Shown one piece after another: positions 56,137 to 64,000 of a DNA stretch of 64,000 bases; within the stretch, counting starts at the first letter, position 1; each line of letters opens with the position of its first letter. The notes under the pieces were generated by a model. The model did no database searches, was not told the DNA's origin, and saw only the letters and a program-made list of their open reading frames with translations. The position numbers and the translations under genes are program-made. This stretch comes from Limnobacter thiooxidans (GTDB lineage: Bacteria > Pseudomonadota > Gammaproteobacteria > Burkholderiales > Burkholderiaceae_B), in the NCBI RefSeq assembly GCF_036323495.1, contig NZ_AP028947.1:248001-312000 (forward strand), read 5' to 3'.

Positions 56137-57944
56137 GTCAGTTTATGCAACACAGAAAAGACCTTGATGTTTTAAGAGCAATATCCGTCGTGTCGGTAGT
56201 TCTTTTTCACACGGGAGTTGCAGGTGTTGATGCTGGATTCTTGGGAGTCGATATATTTTTTGTGATTTCTGGTTATTTAATGTCTCAAATGATATTGAAA
56301 AGCATGGAATCAGACAAATTTATAGTATTGGATTTTTATCAGCGACGAGTGAGAAGGATTGTACCGCTTCTTCTTTTCGTATTAATAGTTTGCACACCAA
56401 TAGCATGGTACCTGTTAGGTCCTAATTCGTTGAAAAGCTATGGGCAAAGTCTTGTAGCAACAGTACTTCTATCGAATAATATTTTACTGGCATTGACGTC
56501 TGGATATTGGGATTTAGATAGTGATTTTAAGCCTTTGGTTCATACTTGGAGCCTAGGGGTTGAGGAGCAATTTTATCTTTTACTACCGTTATTACTAATA
56601 TTTTTTAAAAAATATAGGTTATTGAAGCAAGCAGTGTACTTCATTACCGCGGTAGTACTATGTTCTGTTGTTTATATAGGTTTGACTGGTTCATATTTGG
56701 ACAGCAAAAGTTTCTATCTTCCTCAATTCAGATTCTGGGAGTTGTTATCAGGAGCATTAGTAGCGCTTGTCGAGCGAAGGACAAAGCTTGAATTCAATCC
56801 TGTCTTGAAATTATTTATTTATAGAGTTCTTCTTGTTAGTGTGCTGGTAGTGGTGATTAGCTTCGACCGAAATCCTGATAGTTATTACGAATGGGTTTCG
56901 ACGCCATTGATCGTAATTATTACTTCACTAATAATATATTTAAATTGTAATGATGATTATTTTAACGATTCAAGAGTTGGTCGTATTTTAGCTTATGTAG
57001 GGTTAATCAGCTATGGATTGTATTTATGGCATCAACCAATTTTTGCTTTCTACAGAGCAGCTTCTGTAGATGAGCCTAAGCCTCTTGAGTATTTTTTCCT
57101 GATTGTTTTTGCCGTGATTGTTTCTGTAATAACTTACAAATTCATTGAAACGCCCCTTAGGAATAAAGATAACTTTAAAAAGCTAAAAACTGGTCTTGTA
57201 TTATGTATTGTTTCTTTAATTCTTGTCTGTATCGGTATGTTTTTTCATTTTAGTGGCGGAGTGCCTGGACGATTTAATGGTTACGAGAATGCTGAAGAAG
57301 GAATAAAGTACAATGAGCGCATACGTGAGCTCTCTAAGATTAAAGATAGGTCCTTTGATGAAGCTGTAGTGTTGATTTATGGAAATTCATTTGCAAGGGA
57401 CTTCGCGAATGTGCTGTTAGAAGCTGGTGTGGCAAAAAACTCGATCTTCTATCTGGAGAAGGGGCTTGGATCTTGTATTGATGATAAACAAAAAAAGATC
57501 ATTCAGGAGTTACAACTTTCTTTTGATGTCAGTACCTTTGTTTATGGTTCACACAATTATCGAATCGACTGCTATGAGCGTGATGTGAACGCTCTTCGTG
57601 AAGTCGGTATTGAAAAAATGTATGTCGTGGGGCCTAAACATTTTGGTTACAGCGTTGATGCATATGTGCATTCCGATATTTCTGAAAGAAGAACTGCTTA
57701 TGCGACTCCGTCTCACACATCAAAAAACGCCGATCAAGTATTTAAAGAAGGTTTGCCTACTTTCGCTTATATTTCAATGTTAGATTTACTGGCGCCACCG
57801 GATGTTAACGGTGTTGTACGGCTATTTAACCAGGAAGGTAATCCACTAATGGTAGATCGCGTGCACTTAACTCGAGACGGTGCCGAATTTATAGCCACCA
57901 ATGAAAATGCAATTCAATTTATTCAGCAGATGGTGAGTCATTAA
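56133..57944 (+). CDS. Acyltransferase-3 family protein with C-terminal SGNH domain
   Basis: A 603-residue OafA-type O-acetyltransferase. The N-terminal 370 residues form about ten membrane helices with RKDLDVLRAISVVSVVLFH, FLGVDIFFVISGYLMS and HTWSLGVEEQFYLLLP. The C-terminal 220 residues are a periplasmic SGNH-like domain with GNSFARDF in place of the usual GDSH block and DRVHLTRDGAEF as the D..H block. I chose the ATG at 56133 behind AGGAAG, overlapping the previous stop as ATGA. It acetylates polysaccharide in the periplasm by family analogy. Confidence 0.9.
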   Translation: MSQFMQHRKDLDVLRAISVVSVVLFHTGVAGVDAGFLGVDIFFVISGYLMSQMILKSMESDKFIVLDFYQRRVRRIVPLLLFVLIVCTPIAWYLLGPNSLKSYGQSLVATVLLSNNILLALTSGYWDLDSDFKPLVHTWSLGVEEQFYLLLPLLLIFFKKYRLLKQAVYFITAVVLCSVVYIGLTGSYLDSKSFYLPQFRFWELLSGALVALVERRTKLEFNPVLKLFIYRVLLVSVLVVVISFDRNPDSYYEWVSTPLIVIITSLIIYLNCNDDYFNDSRVGRILAYVGLISYGLYLWHQPIFAFYRAASVDEPKPLEYFFLIVFAVIVSVITYKFIETPLRNKDNFKKLKTGLVLCIVSLILVCIGMFFHFSGGVPGRFNGYENAEEGIKYNERIRELSKIKDRSFDEAVVLIYGNSFARDFANVLLEAGVAKNSIFYLEKGLGSCIDDKQKKIIQELQLSFDVSTFVYGSHNYRIDCYERDVNALREVGIEKMYVVGPKHFGYSVDAYVHSDISERRTAYATPSHTSKNADQVFKEGLPTFAYISMLDLLAPPDVNGVVRLFNQEGNPLMVDRVHLTRDGAEFIATNENAIQFIQQMVSH

Positions 57945-58919
57945 ATGTCAACTGTGAATCTTAATTTTGTTATACCTAGGCATCCGCATCTTAGCGATTT
58001 GTCTGTGGATGAGTTTTCACTCAATGACTTTCCGTATTGGCTAGGTGGTGCTGTCAACTGGGTTTTGAGAGCTTATGTTAACCTAAAGGAAAACTACCCT
58101 AATTCAACGGTGTCATATAGTCTTTGCGAGAGTTCGATCAATATTATTCATGTTCGTACGTTACGTGAGTTGGGCGGGAAAAAGGGTTGTTATTGTGTCG
58201 TCATACGCGCGGACTACAGGCGTCTATATGACTGTGATGTAGAAATTGTTCAAAACATCCGTCAGGCCAATTATTCGCGTAAACGTTTTTATATCACCTA
58301 CTGGGCGCTGCCTAGGATAATAAAGCGTGTAAATAGATGGCCGCCAAGGGTAATTGGATATGCGGGTAGACTTGGTCCCAATAATTTAGACGAAAAAGTG
58401 GTCAATTATCTTAATGAACAGTTCGGAAAATTAATAGAATTTCGAATAATCCCTAATGAACTTTGGCATGATGCTAGTGACATAGATATATATTTGGCGT
58501 ACAGAAACCGAGCGTCGAGGCATTCTATCAACAAACCACCTAGTAAGTTGATTAACGCTTGGCTATCGGAAGTACCTTTGATTGCTGGTATGGACATAGC
58601 ATATAGAGATTTAGGAATTCACGGTGCAGATTATCTGGCTTGCGATGGGGTTGATCAGTTAATATCCTCTGTTGATCGACTTCTGAACGATAAGGAGTTT
58701 TATGAGCGAATTGTTAGAAACGGTGTTCTTAGATCTTCAGCATACAGTGATACAGTAATTACTGAAGAGTGGATCAGGGTGGTACAGTTTGCTCAAAGTG
58801 ATTATCACAATATTAAATCAAAATCAAAAATCCTTAAATATTTGAAATGTGCCTTAATGCGATCGGTAGATTCGTTTATCGATATACTTTACAATTTCAA
58901 AGAGAAAATATCAAAGTGA
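57945..58919 (+). CDS. Probable glycosyltransferase (unassigned family)
   Basis: A 324-residue protein I cannot place in a named family. The second half looks like the donor domain of a GT-B enzyme: RVIGYAGRLGPNNLDEKVVNYL, DIDIYLAYRNRAS, PPSKLINAWLSEVPLIAG and GADYLACDGVDQLISSVDRLL correspond to the donor-loop, asset-and-warning segment and C-terminal helix of GT4-like proteins. The canonical EX7E is not visible. The first half has HPHLSDLSVDEFSLNDFPYW and several arginine-rich stretches. Its position between an acyltransferase and a GT4 supports a sugar-transfer role. It starts at the base after the previous stop. Confidence 0.65.
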   Translation: MSTVNLNFVIPRHPHLSDLSVDEFSLNDFPYWLGGAVNWVLRAYVNLKENYPNSTVSYSLCESSINIIHVRTLRELGGKKGCYCVVIRADYRRLYDCDVEIVQNIRQANYSRKRFYITYWALPRIIKRVNRWPPRVIGYAGRLGPNNLDEKVVNYLNEQFGKLIEFRIIPNELWHDASDIDIYLAYRNRASRHSINKPPSKLINAWLSEVPLIAGMDIAYRDLGIHGADYLACDGVDQLISSVDRLLNDKEFYERIVRNGVLRSSAYSDTVITEEWIRVVQFAQSDYHNIKSKSKILKYLKCALMRSVDSFIDILYNFKEKISK

Positions 58920-60160
58920 AAGCGAAAAAAGTAAACCTGATAATGATAGGTTCCAGAAGAAATTATGCGGTTTCACGTATATTGAGTTCAAATGGTTTGT
59001 TGGATTCCTTGGTTACCGATTTTTATATCAAAAAGAGAGTCGGCTTCTTTATTCGTATTATTGATATCTTTTTTGGTAATAGAGACTGGTTCAGGCGATT
59101 AAAAACGCGCCGAAGCGAAGATTTGAATGATGACTTAGTGTCTTCAATTAATGTGATTGGTTTGTGCTATGCATTAGCACGACGATTGATAAACACGGAA
59201 AGAGCGAAACATAAGCTTTATTTGCTCATGTCTGTTGCAATTTCATTTGTGGTCAGATTTAAGGTTGGGTATTCAAGGGATGTATACTGGGGTATAGATG
59301 GTGATTCTTTCCACACTTTCAGTCAAATTCGGAGAAAGAATCACAGGGCTATTCTGATTCTCGAACAAACTATTTTACCTAGGAGAATGCATTCTAAAGT
59401 TCTCATGGATCAAGGACTGAAGTGGCCGGCCTGGCGTCAAGGGAATGAAAGCTTTGAATTCGATTCTGGAATTCTGAAGAGAGAACAATCTGAATGGGAT
59501 TTAAGTGATTATATATTTACTGGGTCTACTTTTGTGCGAGATGCATTAATCGAATGTGGTGTTTCTCGTCAGAAAATCAGAGTTGTTCCATACGGAGTTA
59601 ATGAGTTTCCTGCAAAAGTTAAAAAGTTCAGCTCCGGCCGGCAGCCTTTGCGGTTGTTGTTTGTTGGGGAGGTCGGGCTTAGAAAAGGAGTGCCCTATTT
59701 ACTGCATGCCGTGTCTACATTTCAAAAGTCTGATGTTGTTCTGACTTGTGTCGGGAAGATTTCAGTAGAAAACACAATTCTTGACAAGTTTCGTTCAAAT
59801 GTAACATTTACAGGTTCAATTCCTAGATCGGAAGTCTCAAAGATCTATGAGAGTGCTGATGTCTTTATTTTGCCAAGTTTGATTGAAGGTTCATCAGTAT
59901 CTACCTATGAAGCATTAGCGCATGGTTTGCCAGTGATTACTACAAAAAATAGTGGTTCAATAGTTGAGCATATGGTGACGGGCCAAATTGTAGATGAATC
60001 TAATGTGGATTCAATAATTGATGCGATTAACATTTATTTAGGTGACAGATCATTGCTAGAGTCCCATTCAGCTCAATGTCGAGCGTATAAATCCCCGTTT
60101 ATATCCCGCTATAAAGATGAGTTAATTGATACATACCTTAATGTTATCGGTGGCGCCTGA
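58916..60160 (+). CDS. Glycosyltransferase family 4 (GT-B)
   Basis: A 414-residue retaining glycosyltransferase. The donor domain has LLFVGEVGLRKGVPYLLHAV (about 251-270), VTFTGSIPRSEV and ADVFILPSLIEGSSVSTYEALAHGLPVI. The last segment carries an EX7E pair, with Glu in LIEGSS and in STYEAL. The first 200 residues are the acceptor domain with basic surface patches. I chose the GTG at 58916, which overlaps the stop of the preceding gene (GTGA); ATG starts further up lie inside that gene. Its stop overlaps the polymerase start as TGATG. The sugar is not known. Confidence 0.86.
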   Translation: MKAKKVNLIMIGSRRNYAVSRILSSNGLLDSLVTDFYIKKRVGFFIRIIDIFFGNRDWFRRLKTRRSEDLNDDLVSSINVIGLCYALARRLINTERAKHKLYLLMSVAISFVVRFKVGYSRDVYWGIDGDSFHTFSQIRRKNHRAILILEQTILPRRMHSKVLMDQGLKWPAWRQGNESFEFDSGILKREQSEWDLSDYIFTGSTFVRDALIECGVSRQKIRVVPYGVNEFPAKVKKFSSGRQPLRLLFVGEVGLRKGVPYLLHAVSTFQKSDVVLTCVGKISVENTILDKFRSNVTFTGSIPRSEVSKIYESADVFILPSLIEGSSVSTYEALAHGLPVITTKNSGSIVEHMVTGQIVDESNVDSIIDAINIYLGDRSLLESHSAQCRAYKSPFISRYKDELIDTYLNVIGGA

Positions 60161-61416
60161 TGGAGTTTTGGTTTGGATTATTGTTTTTGTTGATTGTTAC
60201 GAATATATCAATATCTCTGGCCATACAAAAATCACTTGCTGCCCCAGCATTATGTCTGAATCTATTTATACTTTCGGCCAATATTCTATTTTATTGGCAG
60301 GTTGATCCGTACGTAGAAGAAGAGATATTGAGAAACTATGCAATCTATTCTTCCTATGTACAGATTGGTTTACTACCACTTTCAATAATTAAATTGCCAG
60401 GCTATGGGTTGGCGACCCTTGGCGGGGTTCGGTTTTCAAATGCTGATCAACTCCGGGTGGCGTATATCATATCTGTTGGTCTTGCATCCATCGGTGTATT
60501 GGGGACTGCTTTAACTCCAATCGAATTACGTGTCGATGGAAAATCAACCGGTCTCATCACAATATTTTACTTCCTATCCTCGTTTAGTAAGTTAGCGGCA
60601 ATCCTATTTGTATTTCGCTACGCGAAAAAAGAGAAATTAAACAGATCGGATTATCTGATGCTGTTGATTCCGGCATACTACTACTTTGATTTTATATTCT
60701 ACCTCGGAAAAAGAACCGGGATATATGATTTATTGAGCCTGTATTTTCTTTATGGATATTCCGCTGCGCGTAGCAGAAAAACATTTTATACAAACATAAT
60801 AATTTCGATTTGTTTGCTTTTCGTTTTTTCTATGTTTGTTAAGGAATATAGACTTTACACCAAGAATCAATTGTCAACTGAGGAAATTAATGAAATTGTT
60901 GCGGGTTCTGATAAATATATTGGTCCAATACCAGAGATGACTTATGCTGCTTATTTGCAGCATGCTAACTATCTGTATGGGGAAAATGTATTCAATTTGT
61001 CTAGGGTGTGGAATTCTACCGTGCAGATTCTCGTGCCTTCCCAGTTTGTTGGTGATGAGTTGAAAGCCAGTCTATTTTTAGATGACGGTGTTATTCCTTC
61101 TAGTGCAATTGGGTTTTATTCGTCTAACGGTCTAAGCTCTTACTTTACTGGCGAGTTGTTTGCATCTGTCTCAATTATCTCGCCATTGTTTCTTATATTT
61201 TTATGTTTTATTTTATTTAAATGTTATGCATCTAAATCAATTTATAGTAATTTAATTTATGTAAGTTTTTTCATGTCTATACCCTATGTTGTTAATTTCG
61301 GATTATTTAGTTTCACCTTTTACCTGGTACGTGTGCTAATTGTGTACATTATTGCCCATGTACTGTCATCAGCAATAAGGTCTTCTTATGCATCAAACAA
61401 TAAAAAAATTAGTTGA
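60160..61416 (+). CDS. Wzy-like oligosaccharide repeat-unit polymerase
   Basis: A 418-residue polytopic protein with ten to twelve hydrophobic segments and one long extracytoplasmic loop (about 225-315, including KEYRLYTKNQLSTEEINEI and SRVWNSTVQILVPSQFVGDE with the small motif SSNGLSSYFTGELFA). Sequence conservation is low in this group and the call rests on topology and context: flippase, glycosyltransferases and acetyltransferases in one operon and no other polymerase candidate. It overlaps the next acetyltransferase gene by 29 bases. Confidence 0.72.
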   Translation: MEFWFGLLFLLIVTNISISLAIQKSLAAPALCLNLFILSANILFYWQVDPYVEEEILRNYAIYSSYVQIGLLPLSIIKLPGYGLATLGGVRFSNADQLRVAYIISVGLASIGVLGTALTPIELRVDGKSTGLITIFYFLSSFSKLAAILFVFRYAKKEKLNRSDYLMLLIPAYYYFDFIFYLGKRTGIYDLLSLYFLYGYSAARSRKTFYTNIIISICLLFVFSMFVKEYRLYTKNQLSTEEINEIVAGSDKYIGPIPEMTYAAYLQHANYLYGENVFNLSRVWNSTVQILVPSQFVGDELKASLFLDDGVIPSSAIGFYSSNGLSSYFTGELFASVSIISPLFLIFLCFILFKCYASKSIYSNLIYVSFFMSIPYVVNFGLFSFTFYLVRVLIVYIIAHVLSSAIRSSYASNNKKIS

Positions 61417-61948
61417 AAAGATTGTATTTTTTCCAGTGCGCGTCCTTAGGTATCTTTGTAGTCATTCAATTACTATGGTGTACAGATTGATATTAGGCTC
61501 TGTGGCTAATTCTGTTAAAATTAATTGCGGTGTGCATATCAATAACTGTTCTAATGTATTTATAAAAAACAACAGTCTTATTGATGTGGGTGTCTCTATT
61601 TCATCCGAGTCTAATGAAGGGTATTTGAGGATTGGTTCTAATACTCAAATAAATCGTAATGTTTTCATAGATTTTAGTGGGGGGGTCGATATTGGTGATG
61701 GTGTGACCATCTCTGAGTCTGCAATGGTATATACACATTCCCACGGTTTAGATCCAAGGTCGCATCCTACATTTTCCCCCTTATCAATTGGTGATAACGT
61801 ATGGATTGGTGTTCGGGTTGTTGTTATGCCGACATGTAATTTCATAGCGCAGAATGTTGTGATTGGTGCCTGTTCAGTTGTGACTAAAGACATTACCCAG
61901 CCAGGGGTCTATGCGGGTTCTCCAGCACGATTTTTGCGGCATCTATAA
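61388..61948 (+). CDS. Hexapeptide-repeat acetyltransferase 2
   Basis: A 186-residue left-handed beta-helix acetyltransferase. A hydrophobic, basic N-terminus (about 1-35) probably binds the membrane. Hexapeptide turns follow (VKINCGVHINNCSNVFI, LRIGSNTQINRNVFID, VDIGDGVTISESAMV). The active-site histidines lie in YTHSHGL, and the end is VWIGVRVVVMPTCNFIAQ and GVYAGSPARFL. It is the last gene before a 190-base AT-rich gap, so the operon could end here or continue into the next acyltransferase. Confidence 0.85.
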   Translation: MHQTIKKLVEKIVFFPVRVLRYLCSHSITMVYRLILGSVANSVKINCGVHINNCSNVFIKNNSLIDVGVSISSESNEGYLRIGSNTQINRNVFIDFSGGVDIGDGVTISESAMVYTHSHGLDPRSHPTFSPLSIGDNVWIGVRVVVMPTCNFIAQNVVIGACSVVTKDITQPGVYAGSPARFLRHL

Positions 61949-62137
61949 CTAAGACGTCCGGTAGTCCGTTATAGTGAAGTAAGATGAATTTATTTATACT
62001 TAAATGAATATTTATATGTTGCAAACATAAGATTAATGCCCCTCCCCCCTACGCTATTTAACTGATTCTGTAAAAATTAGTACATTCCGATATTCGTTGC
62101 TGAATATTTAAATTTAATTGGAATTTTATTTTTTTAA

Positions 62138-64000
62138 ATGCGCTACAGGCCTGAAATTAACGGATTAAGAGCAATTGCAGTCATGTCTGTAGTTGTTTAC
62201 CATGCATTTCCGAATATCCTGCCAGGCGGTTTTGCAGGAGTGGACGTATTTTTTGTCATTTCTGGTTATTTGATTACCTCTTTGATCCTTGTAGATTTAG
62301 AGTCTGGATCTTTCAGTTTTTCCAGATTTTATGAACGTAGGTTTCGTCGATTGCTTCCGGCTTTTGCTTTTGTTGTGCTTTGTGCGATCCCAATTTCCCT
62401 ATTTGGAATGCTTGACCACGACTTAAGTAATTTCGGTAAGAGTATTGTTGCTTCGATATTTTTCGCCTCTAATATTTACTTCTCAACTGCGGTTGATTAT
62501 TTTTCACCAAATTCTGAAAGCCTTTTATTGCTCCACACATGGAGTCTGTCATTAGAAGAGCAGTTTTACCTGTTCTTTCCGTTTCTATTGGTTTTTTTGT
62601 ATAATTATTCGAAAAGATTTCTTGGTGCTGTTATCTTTCTTTTAGCTCTATTTTCATTCGGATCACTATATTTTCCTTTAGGTATCGAACAAAAATTCAA
62701 ATTTTATTTGTTACCTTTCAGGGCGTGGGAGTTGCTTCTTGGCTCTTTAATAGCAGTAGGTTTGTTTGAGAGGGTTTTGTGTAAAATTGGAACTCGTTGG
62801 AAGGATATAGGTTGCCTGTTTGGTTTGGTGTGTATTATCGCCTCGATATTTGTTTTGAATAAGAATACCCCCTATCCCAGCTACGTTACTTTGCTTCCTG
62901 TTTTTGGTACATTCTTCGTTATCATTTTTGCTGAGCAAGGATCTTTTGTTTATAAGATTTTGACTTATAAGCCGCTGTCGTTAGTGGGTCTTATTTCATA
63001 CAGTTTTTATTTGTGGCATCACCTTGTCTTTTCATCTGCAAGGATTTTTTCACTAGGAAATCCTAGTGTATTTCTGTTATCTATCTGTCTGGTTAGCTCT
63101 TTTTGTTTAGCATATTTAACTTGGTTATTTGTCGAAGAGCCTTTAAGAAATATCAAAGCTGATCGGCGTTCTGTCTTTTCTACCTCACTGTTGGGCATGT
63201 TTGTACTTGCTCTAATTGGTTTTTCCCTCCATTTTAAGAGTGGTGCTATAGTCGAATCTGTTCATGATATCAATTCAACGGATTTCAATCCAGAAAAGAG
63301 ATTTGTTCAATGTGTCAGTTCGATCTCTATCGTTGCTCAACCGGTGTTAAGTGAAGGATCGATGGTTGGTTGTATCTTTCAAACGGCTCAGATTAAGGGT
63401 GAGCTTGTTCGGGACGTAGTTTTATGGGGTGACAGTCATGCAGCCGCTTTGGGAACTAATTTTCTTAATGATGCTGTTCAGCATGGTTACAGGCTTCATT
63501 ATTTTGCCAATTTGGGTTGTCCTCCGCTTCCGGGTTTCGTCAGGCCTGATCGAGCGTGTTTTGAGAAAAATGATTTTATCTTGAGTTATCTGTCCTCTAT
63601 CGAGTCCGGGGATATTTATCTCGTGAGCCGCTGGAGAGCTTTTATTAATCGCTCCGCTTTCTTTAATACCTTTCAGAATGTTAAAGATGTCTCCTATGTT
63701 CGGGAGACCGATTTCTATTTGAATCTAAACTCGGTAGAGTCCGATTCTCATTTTCATACAAAAAACGTAGAAAATTCTTTATCTATCGTTCTATCGAAGC
63801 TCTCCAAACTAAATGTTGTAGTTGTAGATCAACCTCCTGAGTTCGGATTTGACGTGCCGAAAATAGGTCTCGTTAAAGGCCTGGATTCAGCTAAGGTGTT
63901 AAAAGATGATTTTCTAGTCGATTATCGTTCAGTTGATCGTATATTTGTAAATCTTTCACAGAAATTTCCATTTGTAAGAGTCTCTCTTGCAGATGCTTTC
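62138..64000 (+). CDS. Acyltransferase-3 family protein with SGNH domain (partial, runs off the window)
   Basis: An open frame of 621 codons begins at ATG 62138 and reaches the last base without a stop, so the 3' end lies outside. It is an OafA-type O-acyltransferase. MRYRPEINGLRAIAVMSVVVYH, GFAGVDVFFVISGYLITSL and LLHTWSLSLEEQFYLFFPF (split here for length) are the family start. About ten membrane helices follow and then a C-terminal SGNH domain with VVLWGDSHAAALGTNF (about 427-442, catalytic Ser). It is related to the protein at 56133-57944 but has the standard GDSH block. A 189-base AT-rich gap with no clear promoter separates it from the previous gene. Confidence 0.9.
   Translation, partial: MRYRPEINGLRAIAVMSVVVYHAFPNILPGGFAGVDVFFVISGYLITSLILVDLESGSFSFSRFYERRFRRLLPAFAFVVLCAIPISLFGMLDHDLSNFGKSIVASIFFASNIYFSTAVDYFSPNSESLLLLHTWSLSLEEQFYLFFPFLLVFLYNYSKRFLGAVIFLLALFSFGSLYFPLGIEQKFKFYLLPFRAWELLLGSLIAVGLFERVLCKIGTRWKDIGCLFGLVCIIASIFVLNKNTPYPSYVTLLPVFGTFFVIIFAEQGSFVYKILTYKPLSLVGLISYSFYLWHHLVFSSARIFSLGNPSVFLLSICLVSSFCLAYLTWLFVEEPLRNIKADRRSVFSTSLLGMFVLALIGFSLHFKSGAIVESVHDINSTDFNPEKRFVQCVSSISIVAQPVLSEGSMVGCIFQTAQIKGELVRDVVLWGDSHAAALGTNFLNDAVQHGYRLHYFANLGCPPLPGFVRPDRACFEKNDFILSYLSSIESGDIYLVSRWRAFINRSAFFNTFQNVKDVSYVRETDFYLNLNSVESDSHFHTKNVENSLSIVLSKLSKLNVVVVDQPPEFGFDVPKIGLVKGLDSAKVLKDDFLVDYRSVDRIFVNLSQKFPFVRVSLADAF

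Noticed and set aside
61949..62137. A small gene or promoter in the gap before the last acyltransferase
   Set aside because: The stretch is AT-rich with only short frames and no convincing hexamer pair or ribosome binding site.

Overview
The window reads as a chromosomal surface-polysaccharide and secretion region of a Gram-negative proteobacterium, most likely a betaproteobacterium of the Burkholderiales type. Reasons are the Wzx/Wzy genes, a three-component type I secretion system with a TolC-like partner, a Salmonella/Yersinia-like CDP-dideoxyhexose cluster, and an EPS-associated MarR-type regulator. A genus such as Limnobacter is only a guess. No rRNA, tRNA, CRISPR array, transposase or integrase was seen.

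Region 1 (1-15.4 kb) makes an O-antigen-like glycan. Four overlapping plus-strand genes encode a GT4 glycosyltransferase, a WbpL/WecA-like initiating transferase, a WbpM-like 4,6-dehydratase and an O-antigen ligase. A minus-strand operon follows, in the order rfbI, rfbF, rfbG, rfbH, two transketolase subunits, and a short-chain dehydrogenase. It should make a CDP-3,6-dideoxyhexose; the transketolase pair suggests that a two-carbon branch is then added. A second WecA-like transferase, a GT2 and a galE complete the region.

Region 2 (15.4-43.7 kb) is an RTX protein export island: a 2065-aa RTX protein, a small membrane-anchored unknown, a Crp/Fnr regulator, an ABC-HlyD-TolC type I secretion operon, and a tandem pair of giant RTX proteins (2261 and 2426 aa). 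The pair is identical at DNA level at both ends and divergent in between, with non-homologous cassettes. Perfect TGTGA-N6-TCACA sites lie at nearly the same distance upstream of both giant genes, and the local Crp-like protein keeps the RE...R recognition residues.

Region 3 (43.7-50.5 kb) is a PAPS supply module. cysC, an SLC13 permease and cysQ are on the minus strand and cysD-cysN on the plus strand. CysD carries an unusual 200-residue N-terminal extension. CysN ends in a degenerate APS-kinase domain, while the separate CysC keeps a remnant of CysN at its N-terminus. No sulfate-reduction genes accompany them.

Region 4 (50.5-64 kb, clearly more AT-rich) is a second polysaccharide operon behind a sigma70-like promoter, a palindromic candidate operator and an ops-like GGCGGTAG element. 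It encodes an EPS-type MarR regulator, UDP-glucose dehydrogenase, a UDP-glucuronate-epimerase-like enzyme, a flippase, a PAPS-type sulfotransferase, two hexapeptide acetyltransferases, two acyltransferase-3 proteins (the last cut by the window end), two glycosyltransferases and a Wzy-like polymerase. Regions 3 and 4 together suggest a sulfated, acetylated, uronic-acid-containing exopolysaccharide.
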